From Tolypeutes matacus (lineage: Eukaryota; Chordata; Mammalia; Cingulata; Chlamyphoridae): a stretch of DNA of 64,000 nucleotides. The position numbers and the translations under genes are program-made. Positions 37,926 through 48,734 of the stretch are shown in pieces. The stretch covers positions 4,548,080 through 4,612,079 of the forward strand of contig JAKSZT010054458.1 of the NCBI GenBank assembly GCA_026826555.1. The letters run 5' to 3'. The notes under the pieces are model-generated. The model was given only the letters and a program-made list of their open reading frames with translations, did not search any database and was not told the origin of the DNA. Each line of letters starts with the position of its first letter. Positions within the stretch are counted from its first letter, which is position 1.

Positions 37926-39490
37926 TTTTGAATCACAGAAGAGTCACAACAATAGCAGGAGAGGATCACTGGTGCAGGGTGTCAGTGATGGGGGTATATG
38001 TGGGAAGGAGTTCACCTGGGGCATGCCTCTAAGTCATATGAATGTGTTCAAGTGTTCATGGGCATTATCTCAGTGGGTGGAGATCTACACAATAACCGAA
38101 AAAATATTGATTTCCCATTCTGGGGTGTTCTGCTACATTCTCTAATAGGACAGCAAGGATCCCCTGAGTGCAAGGGCAGTGCCTAGTGAAGGAAGACAGA
38201 CCATTATGTCAGGCTCTTGATATTGATGATTGTATTTATGAATCTTTTCTTGTGAATTTGAAACTTATCCTAGTATTATATGCTGCCTGAGACTTATCTC
38301 CTGAAAGCCTCCTTGTTGCTTAAATGTAGCCTCTCTCTTAGCCAAATTCAGCATATAAATGTACTGCTTTCCCCACAGCATGGGACATGACTCCTGGCAC
38401 TGAGGAATTTTTACCAAGAGTCAACTACCAATGCATCGGGAAAAAAGACGTTGGCCAAAAGGGGAAAATGGTAAATACAAATGAGTTTTTATGGCTAAGA
38501 GATTTCAAAGTGAGTCAGGAGGTTATTCCAGATGTTATGCTTATGCAAGTCTCAGCAGGATCTCATTGACCACCCCAGGAAACAGTGCCTCAAATAGTGG
38601 GGCTCCTGAGGGCTCTAAGAGATATCCAGAAACTATAAGCAAGGCAGACAGCTCAGGAATCCAGCACCCTGTCAGTGGGCCTTAGTTTGGGAAATTATTC
38701 TTCCCAGTGTAACAGATTTAGACTGATTTATAGGTTTTCTACACATGGCTCTTCTGCCCCTTTTATTTGAAGTTATAATTAGCACTGTACTCAGAGACTA
38801 CATCTTTGGTCTGTCCATGTGCCAGTTGAGTCCTGAATTTCAGCAGAGTTGCAACACCTAATCTCCAGTTCATTGGACTTACCCAGGACAACTAACAAGG
38901 AGATGATGATGGACAACACTTATCCCAAGGAACAGAGAGTGTATGCAACTGCAAGCAAGATAGTTCCATCCATTTGTACCATGGGATTTAAGCTCCCTCT
39001 CAATTAGAAGAAGAGTGGTCATCATCATCTCAAAATCCTCAAGATTGGGGAATGAACAATGGACTAAATTATACTTCTAATTATTATACCTTGGACTTAT
39101 TATTCTAACAATGGAAGAACTCTCAACATTGATATAAAGGCAGTGGCCATCAGAGGTACTAAGGGGTGGGAGAGGGAAGAATAGGTGTAATGGGGGCATT
39201 TCCAGGATATTGGAATTGTCCTGCATGGCTTTCCAGTGACAGAATCAGGCCAGTGTATATTTTGTCATAACCTACAAAATTGTGTGGGACAGAGTATAAA
39301 ATGTAATGTAAATTATAAGCCATGATTAGTAGCAATGCTTCTATATGTGTTCATCAATTTTAACAAATGAACCATTCTAATGAAGGATGTTGTTAAGTGG
39401 TAAAGTGTGGCAGGGGAGGGAATGGGGCATATGGGAATCCCTTATACTTTTTATGTAACATTTATGTAATCTAAACTCCTTTAAAAATTA
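37926..39490 (+). mobile_element. Xenarthran-type L1 3' UTR, 5'-truncated
   Basis: Collinear with 22337-23995 and with the minus-strand copy at 15237-16610. Landmarks: GGATCACTGGTGCAGGGTGT, CACCTGGGGCATGCCTCTAA, CATGGGACATGACTCCTGGC, CTAAGAGATTTCAAAGTGAG, CCAGTTCATTGGACTTACCC, and the end ATGTAATCTAAACTCC followed by an A-rich tail at 39482-39500. The frame over 38387-38569 is an accidental reading of this repeat. Confidence 0.8.
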
Positions 39491-39497
39491 AAAAAAA

Positions 39498-39815
39498 TAA
39501 TCAATTTAAACAAAAACAAAAACAACATAGGGGTTTCCCATATACCCAACCTCCTCTCCCTCCCACACTTTCCCACATTAACAACATCTTTCATTAGTGT
39601 GGTACATTTGTTACAACTGATGAACACATATTGAATCATTGCTAACCATGGACTATAGTTTTTATACTTTGCACCACACAATTTTATAGGTTTTGATAAA
39701 ATGTATAATGGCCTGTATCCATCAATTCAATGTCATGCAGAACAATTCCAAAGTCCCCAGAATTCCCCAAGTTTGACTATTCTTCCCTTTCCCTCCCCTT
39801 AATGAATTGTGAAAA
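39498..39815 (-). mobile_element. L1 3' UTR end, antisense copy
   Basis: The reverse complement of the last 300 bases of the preceding element: the plus strand reads TTCATTAGTGTGGTACATTTG, GTTTTGATAAAATGTATAATGG and AATGTCATGCAGAACAATTCC, mirrored by 39200-39470. The A-rich tail of one copy meets the T-rich end of the other, so the two are tail to tail. Confidence 0.8.
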
Positions 39816-40715
39816 AATAAATTGTAGCATAATTGGTTTGTTCCTTGACTGCCAAAATGAACACAAAATTTTATGAATGGTATATCTCTATCAATCTCTA
39901 TATATTTTAAAATTTGGTGCACAAGCAAATATTTATTTGTTGTCAAATTGTGCAACAAATATGGAAGTTACTTTTAGGCAAACATGAAACAAACACTCTA
40001 CACTACCTTAATATCCACTTTCAGAACATCCAGGAAAGAAGAGAATAAAGAAGAGGACTAGAAAGGAAGGAAAGGAAGAAGGGGAAAGGAGGAAAAGAAG
40101 GAGAAAGGAAGTCTTTAAGTATGCAACCAATGAAAACATTAAGGAAGGAAATTAAGGGAGAATTTAATATAATCTATGGAAGAAAATTCTATTAACTTCT
40201 TATGACCCTGATTGCCAGATTGTTAGAAATGAAACATACTTAGAAAAATTTGAGTATTTGTTAACATTTCATCATAATTAATAATAAAATAATTAAATAG
40301 GATCATGAAAACGGTTGTACCCACTGATAACAAATCAAAAAAAGCTTACACCCAACATGATTGGTAAAAACCTCTCCCTTTGTAATGGCATGTAGTTCTT
40401 AGGATGCCAATCAATTCAAAATAAAATATAAAAAGCTTACACAGATGTTATACTTCCCCTCCGAGAAAATTTCAGGAGTTTTATATATTTAATTATTCAG
40501 TTTGGCATAAAATGAATTTCAAGAGTTTGATTACAGGGAAATAGATCCTGCCAAATTCCGAGTTATAGATATATGGGACAATAGTAAAAAGCACAGTGTG
40601 GTCTACTTATCTGCATATATTTATGAATTTACTTTAGAGATTTTAAGGTACACTTCACTGAATTCAAAGAGATTAACATAGTATCTGGCATGCTGTTTGT
40701 ATACAATTAATTATC
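39816..40715. other. No gene seen
   Basis: AT-rich DNA; contains the purine tract at 40031-40112. Confidence 0.45.
40031..40112. repeat. Polypurine (GA-rich) tract
   Basis: Almost uninterrupted A and G over about 80 bases with AAGG-type units. Only a few pyrimidines interrupt it. Confidence 0.85.
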
Positions 40716-41263
40716 TGTTTTATTTTTCTAAAAGCTGCTGGGAGCAATATACCAGAAATAGTATGGCCTTTATAATGGGAATTTATTAGGTAAAAAGCTT
40801 TCAGTTCTGAGGCTGTGAAAATGACCAAATGAAGGCATTGTCAGAGATGCTGTCTCACTGAAGGTTGGCCATTGGTGGTCCTGGACTCCTGCCATGTGGC
40901 AAGATACAGTGCAGCTTCTGCCAGTCTCTGCCTTCTCCTCCAGGCTTGCTTACTCCTTGAGTTCAGCTGTGGACAATCAGGCTTAAGGTTCCTCTCTCCC
41001 CTCTCCTCCAGGCCTTTCTCTCATCCTCTCAGGATTTCTCTGTCTCTGCTGCTTTATTCTCTGTCTCTGCTTTCAGTCTTCCTTTTATAACGGACTCCCG
41101 AAAGAGGCCCAAGACCACCCTCGGTAATGCCTCACTGAAGCAATCAAATCAAAGTTACCCCAACTTTGTCTAGTTCAATCAAAGGCTCGCACACCCTCAG
41201 GAATAGATTAACTTTAAGAATATGACCTATTCTGGGATCCACAAAAAGCTTCAAACTTTCACA
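40716..41263 (-). mobile_element. MaLR-like solo LTR, antisense
   Basis: On the minus strand it starts TGTGAAAGTTTGAAGC at 41263 and ends TTTTAGAAAAATAAAACA at 40716. Between them are AATCTATTCCTGAGGGTGTG, CCGTTATAAAAGGAAGAC (TATA-like) and TAATAAATTCCC (polyadenylation signal). The flanks TTATC and TTACC look like a 5-bp target duplication with one mismatch. The 72-codon plus-strand frame (40872-41090) is antisense to this LTR and not a gene. Confidence 0.85.
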
Positions 41264-41354
41264 TTACCTTTTAGCTCTTTATGTATTCAAAAATAAATAA
41301 AAAAATTGGGCAGAGGCCAAAATTCAGGCATAATGATATCAACAAAGATCCAAC

Positions 41355-41444
41355 TATTGTTTTTTAGGAGGTACCAAGGACTGATTGAACCAGGGACCTC
41401 ATACTTGTGAAGCCCACACTCGACCACTGAGCTACACCAACTGT
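41355..41444 (-). mobile_element. Monomeric tRNA-derived SINE (DAS-type), antisense
   Basis: The minus strand reads TTGGTGTAGCTCAGTGGTCG (A-box-like) and later CCCTGGTTCAATC (B-box-like), then CCTTGGTACCTCC and a short A run. Flanks GATCCAAC (41347-41354) and GTTCCAAC (41445-41452) form a target duplication with one mismatch. Promoter boxes resemble a tRNA gene, but there is no intact tRNA fold with matching acceptor arms, so I call it a SINE. Confidence 0.8.
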
Positions 41445-41452
41445 GTTCCAAC

Positions 41453-43019
41453 TTTTTTTGATAACTCTCCTTCCCCATTCCTTATCCACACAATCACCCA
41501 CCTGGTCATTCTCCCCTCACATCCAAAAACTGCCTAAGCAACCAATTTTAAAGATTAAGATTATTTTAGAATTCAGGTTTCCATGAACCAGCTAATACAT
41601 CAGGCACCATCAATAAGTAATGCCTCCGAGTTGTATATCATCACCTGAACTCTATTGAATCAATTTGTTTCCATAATCACCACCCCAACCTAATGCCTTC
41701 ATTGTACTTCCTGGAATTCCAGTTGGACCTAAGTGAAAATCTTACACTTCTCAAATTTTCTCAGTATATGTTTTTACTAACATTCCATTGCTTTTGACTG
41801 TAGGTATAATTATTGGCTAAGTGGCTTAGCAAATGTGGACATCGTTTCCTCATACAACCTGAAATCCAGAGATAGAAAATTTCAGCTTTCAGTATTTCTG
41901 CCCTTCCATTCTCAGCATATTAGCCTTTTGTCCTTGTGTGTATTGTCTTATCTCTTTGTTGAAGGATGGCTGATATAACTAGAGCTTCTGGTTTTATTTG
42001 TGTGCAGTAAGGAGAAAGGCATGGTGCCAACTAGATCTGGCTGTTTCGACAGAAAACAAAAGCTTTGAACTGATATATCTCATTAACCAAAGTCAGGTTG
42101 CATGACCTTCAGTTCACTTGGAAGAGATGCTACTTCAATTTTTGGAAATGGGTAAATGAGAAGGGAGAGGGGAATAACTGTTGGGTTAGCTAACAAAATT
42201 TATCTGCAATAGTTGTCATCAACTTCCTGCTGAAATTAAAACAACATTGCTATCTTTCTCTCTCACCCTGTATAAACTCTAGAGGTCAGGGAAGTATTCT
42301 CTCTTTTTCATTGCTACTTTCTGTTTACTGTTTATTTGTCCTGGCATCTTTCCCAAAAAGCCATCAGATCACACTACCTGCAGTATTGGTTTTTCATTTG
42401 TTTGTTTGTTTTTTAAATCTATATATTGACTTGACCTCCTGGTTATGCTCATTCTTTCTGAGATTTCCACTAGGTCACTCACTTTCTCTTTGCCAGGATT
42501 TCAGTCATTACTTTAATGATATCCATGTAGACAACTTAAGCAACATCTTCAGAAAGAGAAAGGCAGCTCATGTCAACTGTTACTATCAGCTATACCTTGA
42601 CATGGCCAGAAGTTGCACTGTCCCTAACAGCTGGGCCTTTGTATTCTCCAGTTGGGTATAAGCATGTTTTAGAATATGAATATTAGACAAGGAAAATCGG
42701 GATTCTGATAGATCAAGAAAAATAATAGCACACTATAATTAAATCTGATCACTATAAAACACATGAACATTTTCCAAACCCTAGACATGAACAAACATCC
42801 ACCTAGTTTAATAAGAGTGATTCATGCTTCTTTATCAATTACAGTTTTATTTAGCCTCTTTCTTGTCTTCTGGCCTCAGTCTTGTATTTTTCTTATAGAT
42901 AAGATTTATTAAGATACCCAATTACTCCTACTTCCTGATAGCATCTAAGAATGACCAAGACCCACTTCCTAAAACTATCCTCAAAATTACCCAAAGCCTA
43001 AACCTTTAAAAAGCCAATT
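41453..43019. other. No gene seen
   Basis: Somewhat less AT-rich than its surroundings. The 116-codon frame at 42311-42661 has no recognisable domain and no splice or promoter support, so it is not called. Confidence 0.4.
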
Positions 43020-43455
43020 TATTTATTTATTTATTTTTTTTTTTTTTTTTTTTATTATGGGTAAAAATCAAAATTCTCACAATACATACAAACATTTGTA
43101 AAATGATATATAAATATATATGCATATATGTGTATTTGCTTACAAAAATGTTATTTATATATATATATATACATATATTTTAAGAGGTGCTTAGATTACC
43201 TAAAATATTATACGGAACCCACTCGGATTCCCATGTTGCCCACCTCCCACACCTCCCACCACATCCAACACAAACATCTCCCATAGTGTGGCCCACCAAC
43301 CTCAATGAACTTACACCTCCTGGAGCCTTGCCACCAACCATAGACCACAGTTCACACTGTAGACCACACTCTCTCCCACTCAGTTCTGAGTGGTGTGTGC
43401 TGATTTAAAATGGCCTACATCCATTGCCACAAGAGTACTCAGGACTAAATGCCTG
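43020..43455 (-). mobile_element. Young L1 3' end, antisense, with long tail
   Basis: The minus strand runs from about 43455 (GTCCTGAGTACTCTTGTGGC) to the A/TTTA tail at 43020-43053. It includes a (TA)n stretch near 43148-43176. It is a near copy (about 95 percent by eye) of 45508-45906, which lies in the opposite orientation. The same layout as the older L1 3' ends here (GTAATCTAAGCACCTCTTAAAA at the end) makes it a 5'-truncated L1. The 73-codon frame in both copies is a shared non-coding stretch. Confidence 0.75.
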
Positions 43456-43512
43456 ATATTTCCCCTTAGTGTGTGTTTTACTTCACCACAATATATAATA
43501 ATTTAACTTGTT

Positions 43513-44140
43513 TGTGGCAGTTTAAATATTTTTGTGAATCCCTGAAAAGATCTTGTTCTTGTAGCAATCCATTCCTATGGGTGTGAGACCCTTTGATTGT
43601 ATGGAATTTAATTGAGGGCCTTTAGTTGGAATACTAGAGTGAGGCATGACCCAGAATGGGTCTCAGCCCTCTTGCTGAAGTCCTGTATAAAGGGGAGAAA
43701 GAAGCATAGACACACAGAGAAAAGAGAGCTGCCATTTTTGCCCTTCCTTGTGAGATCTTCCAGATCACCTACAGCTTCAGAAAGACAGAAACACAGATAT
43801 GCTGAGAGAGAAGCCAGAGACTGGAATCAGTGGAGCAGCCTGAAGCTGAAGAAACAAGCCCAGGGAGAGATGAATCATATGCTTGATTTCCCCACAGATG
43901 GCTCCTGGAAGAATGAACCTGGAGGAGAAAGCTGAGACTGGTTGCCATTTTGCCTTGCCACATGGCATGAGTCCAGGACTGCCAGTAGTCGACCTTTGGT
44001 GAGACAGCATCTCTTTATGATGACTTAAGTTTGACATTTTCACAGTCTGGGAACTGTAAGATTTTACCCTAATACATTCCCACTATAAAAGCCAACTCAT
44101 TTCTGGTATTTTGTATTGGCACCCCTTAGCAGATTAAACA
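43513..44140 (+). mobile_element. MaLR-like solo LTR
   Basis: It starts TGTGGCAGTTTAAATATT, has AATCCATTCCTATGGGTGTGAG, a TATA-like TGTATAAAGG at 43684-43693, and ends TTAGCAGATTAAACA. Flanks TTGTT (43508-43512) and TTGGT (44141-44145) suggest a 5-bp target duplication with one change. The 107-codon frame inside (43612-43935) crosses the LTR body and is not a gene. Confidence 0.88.
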
Positions 44141-44145
44141 TTGGT

Positions 44146-44929
44146 CTTCTATGGGTGTGTACTTCATCATCTTTGGCAAGAGAGAATTGATAAATTATAA
44201 ACTATAATAATTATAAATTATAAACCCTCATTCCTTGGCTTCTTTACATCCAACAATCCATTCCATCAAGTTACTCATCCAGAAATTCCTATCATTATAT
44301 CTTAGGTTTTGCACTTATCAATAATAAAAATACCATAAAAATCTCAATTTCAAGCACTGCACTCTAATAAGCAACTCTATCTTTCTAATAACTTTCCACT
44401 TTATCTATTTTTAGTACCTACAAAATATTTTTACTTCTGTAGAATCTCTAATTAGTTGACTTTGCCACTTTTGTTCTTTCTGAGCCATTTTTGTTACCTT
44501 TTTTTTCCAAGGTAGAATTCATGTTTGGCCACTTTAGTACTGGACATTGCTGTTGGCCATTTATGTACTATCCTTACACTGATTTTTCTGTTGCACAAAT
44601 TTGGTAAAACTGCAACCCTGGTAAAATCTAAACTCTCAGTACTGCACCTTCTCCTGAGCTGCTGAATGAGCTTCAAATTATAGGAGGAATTAAGGATAGG
44701 TAAACTTAGAGATAGAAATGAGATAAAGATAGATATAATAATTGATCAGACACAATCATGTAGCCACAGAGTTTATTTCATATTTTCTTCTTCTCAAAAT
44801 AACTATTTCACATGTCTTTCTCTTGATATATCCAATCCAAAATCTCTCCTACCTACCCATTCTCAGCACGTAATTTCCCTTCTGATTTCAAGAAGAAAAA
44901 TAAAACCATTGAGAGGAGTCTTATTTTTC
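44146..44929. other. No gene seen
   Basis: AT-rich DNA; nothing recognised. Confidence 0.4.
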
Positions 44930-45505
44930 CAGTCATCCAACTTGTTCATGGTGTATAATACTTTTAGTGTGTTGTTGAATTCTTTTCACTAAATCTTGAT
45001 AAGGATATTTGCATCTATATTCATAAGAGATTTTAATCTGAATTTTCTTTTCTTGCAGGATCTTTATCTTCTAGGTATGAAGGTGATGCTGCCCTCATAG
45101 ATTGAATTGAAGGGTGTTCCTTCCTCTTCAATTTGTTGGAAGAGTTTGAGCAGGAAGTGTTAATTCTTCTTGGGATGTTTGAAAAGTTCCCCTGTGAAGC
45201 CATCACGTCTTGGGCTTTTCTTTGTTAGGAATTTTTTAGGAATTTTTTGTTATGATAATATGATTCAAACTCTTTACTAGTAATTGCTTTACTAGATTTT
45301 TAAAATAGATTTTCTATTTCTTCTTGAGTCAATGTAGTTTGTGTGTTTCTAAGAATTTGTCCATTTCATCTAGGTTATCTAATTTTTTGGCATACAGTTG
45401 TTCGTATTATCCACTTATAGTCCTTTTTGTTTCACGGAGGCTGGTAATATCCCCTTTTCATTTCTGATTTTCATTATTTGTATAATCTCTCTCTTTTTCT
45501 TCGGA
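44930..45505 (-). mobile_element. L1 ORF2, reverse-transcriptase part, antisense (copy A, left)
   Basis: The plus strand reads antisense L1: CTTGTTCATGGTGTATAATAC, ATTTGCATCTATATTCATAAG, TGTGAAGCCATCACGTCTTGG, AGAATTTGTCCATTTCATCTAGG, TTTTTGGCATACAGTTGTTC. It corresponds to the N-terminal side of the reverse transcriptase. It is interrupted at 45506 by a younger L1 3' end plus the assembly gap, and resumes at 46162. Confidence 0.88.
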
Positions 45506-45507
45506 GG

Positions 45508-45931
45508 TTGTCCTGAGTACTGTTGTGGCAACGGATGTAGGCCATTTTAAATCAGCACACACCACTCAGAACTGAGTGGGAGAGAGTGCGTTCTACAGTG
45601 TGAACTGTGGTCTATGGTTGGTGGCAAGGCTCCAGGATGTGTAAGTTCATTGAGGGTGGTGGGCCACACTGTGGGAGATGTTTGTGTGGGATGTGGTGGG
45701 AGGTGTGGGAGGTGGGTAACATGGGAATCCCAGTGGGTTCCGTGTATTATTTTGGGTAATCTAAGCACCTCTTAAAATATATGTATATATATATATATAT
45801 ATAAATAACATTTTTGTAAGCAAATACATATATATGCATATATATTTATATATCATTTTGCAAATGTTTGTATGTATTGTGAGAATCTTGATTTTTACCC
45901 ATAATAACCCCCCCCCCAAAAAAAAAAAAAG
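45508..45931 (+). mobile_element. Young L1 3' end inserted in copy A
   Basis: Sense copy of the element at 43020-43455: GTCCTGAGTACTGTTGTGGC, AAATCAGCACACACCACTC, GGAGGTGGGTAACATGGGAA, GGTAATCTAAGCACCTC, a (TA)n stretch and then TGATTTTTACCCATAATAA. After this come ten C and thirteen A before the gap. The C run is absent from the sister copy and is suspect. Confidence 0.78.
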
Positions 45932-46031
45932 NNNNNNNNNNNNNNNNNNNNNNNNNNNNNNNNNNNNNNNNNNNNNNNNNNNNNNNNNNNNNNNNNNNNN
46001 NNNNNNNNNNNNNNNNNNNNNNNNNNNNNNN
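45932..46031. other. Assembly gap of 100 N
   Basis: Exactly 100 N, the usual placeholder for a gap of unknown size. The sequence on its right repeats the sequence on its left. Confidence 0.99.
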
Positions 46032-46161
46032 AATAACATTTGTAAGCAAATACATATATATATACATACATATATATTTTTTATTAATTTTCAAATTTTT
46101 TGTTGTTTTGTTATAATTTTTTTTTTTTCCCATAAAAACCCCCCCCCCCAAAAAAAAAAAA
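46032..46161 (+). repeat. Repeat of the left gap flank
   Basis: It is collinear with 45805-45931: AATAACATTTGTAAGCAAATAC, (TA)n, CCCATAAAAA, then eleven C and twelve A. It is clearly poorer in match across the T-rich middle. Either a tandem second L1 end, or the same molecule end represented twice in the assembly. Confidence 0.7.
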
Positions 46162-47620
46162 GTTTGTTGAATTTACTCATCTTTTCAAAAAACCAACATT
46201 TGGCTTTGCTGATTCTCTCTATTGTTTTTTGTTTTCTCTTTCATTTTTCTCTGCTCTAATCTTCGTTATTTCTTCCTTCTTCTCACTTTGGGTTCAGTTT
46301 GCTCTTCATTTTCTAGTTCTTCCAATTTTGAGGTTAGGTCTCTGATTTGAAGTATTTCTTCTTTTTAAGTGTAAGCATTTAGAGCTATAGATTTCTCTCT
46401 TAGCAATGCTTTTACTGCATCCCATTAGTTTTGGTATGTTGTCTTTTCATTCCCATTTACCTCAAGATATTTCCTAATTTCACTTCTGATTTCCTTTTTA
46501 ACCCATTTGTTGTTTGTATTTAATATGTTGTTTAATTACCACATATTTGTGAGTTTTCCCTTTATTTCTCTGTTATTGATTTCTAGTTTAATTCCATTAT
46601 GGTCAGAGAATATACAGTGTATGAATTCAATATTTTTCAATTTATTGAGACTGGTTTTATGTCCCAACATATGGTCTATCCTGGAGAATGATCCATGTGC
46701 ACTCAAGAAGGATGTGTATTCTGTTTTCATTGGGTGTAGTGTTATATATATGACTATTAGGTCTTGATGGTTTAGTGTATCACTCAAGTCCTACACTTCT
46801 TTATTGATCTTCCATGTAGATGTTCTATTCATTACTGAAAGTGTTGAGTTACAGTCTCCTACTATTAATGTAAAACCATTAATTTCTCCCTTCAAATCTG
46901 CCAGTATTTGCTTCATATATTTTGGGGCTTTTCTGTTAGATGCATATATATTTATAATTGTTATATATATATAGCAATTATATATTGAATAATCCCTTTT
47001 ATCAGGATGTAATAACCATCTTTGTCTCTCATAACTATTTTTCACTAAATCTATTTTATCCAGTATTAGTAGTCACCTCAAGTTTCTTTTGCTTACCACT
47101 TGCATGATGTATTTTTTTTCCAGCTTTTCAACCTACAGATGTCTTTGAAACCTAGGTGTGTTTCTTGTAGATAGCCTATAGTTGGGTCATACATACTTTT
47201 TAAACCATTGTACCAATCTTTGCCTTTTGACTAAAGAGTTTAATCCATTTACATTTAAAATCACTACAGATTATGCAAGATTTTCTTCTGCATTTTGCTA
47301 TTTAATCTTTTTAAGTCTATCAAAAATTTCCCCTCAATTCTTCTATAAATACCTACTTTCATATTTATTTGATTTTCTTTATCGTGCCATATTAAGACCC
47401 TTCTCATTTGCTGATATTTGTCATAATTCACCAGTTTCTTACTCCCACTCTTCCCTAGATGTTGTCCAATATTCTGCTGGACTATGGAATTTTGCAATAA
47501 TTGACTCAGATGGTTCCTACCTGTCTAATAGTTGTTTTGGTGGATGGACTGATTCCTATAATTTCATACTCCTCTATCTTCTCACAATCATCTGATTTGT
47601 AGGTTTGTCATTGAATAAGT
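46162..47620 (-). mobile_element. L1 ORF2 endonuclease and upstream part, antisense (copy A, right)
   Basis: Translated on the minus strand, fragments read HGSFSRIDHMLGHKTSL and CIFSDHNGIKLEINN, matching the C-terminal half of the L1 apurinic-type endonuclease including the SDH motif. A LIVGDCNSTLS fragment lies further upstream, where the family usually has GDFN. Frames are broken by stops, so the protein is dead. The 5' side extends to about 47620 with inter-ORF sequence. Confidence 0.88.
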
Positions 47621-47929
47621 TAGTCCTTGGCCATGCCTTAAATTGTGTGTGTAAGTATGATACCAGCCCACACATGCATCCCCACCACATCTCTACACTG
47701 TAACCACCAAAAAAATCTGAAACCACCATCATCACTATGCTCTTATTTCACTTTGAACTAAACCTGGGTCCTTCTCTCTGGGGAATCCTCTTGCTGTTCA
47801 CTATGTGAATAATCAGCCTTACTTCACAATCACTAATGTCTAAGTGTCATGCATCCTGACATATAAAAATTTCTCAGAAGGAAACTTCTTGAAGTCCAAC
47901 AGGGAGACGAAGGACACAAATAAAATATG

Positions 47930-48450
47930 TTCATATTTGGATGCATGACTGTGCTCTTAGGGACTAGAATTGCAATTACATTGCTTGGTTATGGTGTATG
48001 TTTCTGAAAATACACCTTCCTGCAAGCAGTATGTGTGAATTGCCTGTATTCCACATCTTTATCAAACCTTGGAAGGGTCTGCTTTTAAATATATTTGATT
48101 TAAAAACTTACTAAAATATTTTTAAGAATTCATTCTTGCATATTCTTTCCTAGAGATTTTAAAGGGTATATTTTTCAAGTTATTATTTATACTAGAGTTG
48201 ATTTTAGTTTTGTTGGAATGACTATATTGTGGGGTATGAATCAATGGAACTTAATTTTTCAATATTGATATCCAATTATACTAACATATCTTTTGAAGAT
48301 TCCTCTTGTCTTCAATAATGCTGCGGTTGTAATGATATGCTTTTCTATATGTATCTAATTGAGTATGATACTGGGACCAAAATTCAGATCCATTCATCTA
48401 TTTAGCTGTTTATTCACTATAGTAATACAGACCTAAATTAGAATAATTCA
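47930..48450 (-). mobile_element. Ancient L1 fragment, antisense
   Basis: Antisense blocks CAATTACATTGCTTGGTTATGG, ACACCTTCCTGCAAGCAG, TATTCCACATCTTTATCAAACC and TTGATATCCAATTATACTAAC occur in an order typical of the 3' part of old L1s. Confidence 0.5.
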
Positions 48451-48537
48451 GTAGTTTTATTATGGCAAAATTTGCACTTCTGAATAAATATCACCTCTAA
48501 TGCCATCAGTGGGTATAATTTTTAAAATTTGTTTTTG

Positions 48538-48605
48538 TTTTTTACTTTTCTTTCTCCCTCCTTTTACTTTTCTTTCTCCCTCCCTCTTTCTCAACACACA
48601 CACAA
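48538..48605. repeat. Pyrimidine tract with 24-base tandem unit
   Basis: The unit CTTTTCTTTCTCCCTCCTTTTA and its near repeat follow each other, then CCTCTTTCTC and a (CA)n stretch. Confidence 0.8.
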
Positions 48606-48734
48606 TCCACACTTAAAACGATATACATATGTAAACATACAAAAATATTAACATAATTGGAAAAATACACATATCATAATGCCGGTGGGGTTAACCCTCA
48701 ATTGCTGCAGTGAAAACTTACACAGCACATTTTT

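Noticed and set aside
41355..41444. Possible functional tRNA gene (minus)
   Set aside because: Promoter boxes are present, but the acceptor stem does not pair and the flanks show a retroposon target duplication.
42311..42661. 116-codon plus-strand frame with a signal-like N-terminus
   Set aside because: The hydrophobic start reflects T-rich DNA. There is no homology that I can recognise, no TATA or splice context, and the C-terminus is unremarkable.
43187..43408. 73-codon frame found twice (also 45547-45768, minus)
   Set aside because: The duplication of the frame looked like a conserved small protein, but both are copies of one L1 3' end, and changes between them do not avoid altering residues.
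43612..43935. 107-codon frame resembling a short basic protein
   Set aside because: Lies wholly within a MaLR-like LTR.
47182..47595. 137-codon plus-strand frame
   Set aside because: Antisense to L1 sequence upstream of the endonuclease; hydrophobic composition follows from the T-rich strand.
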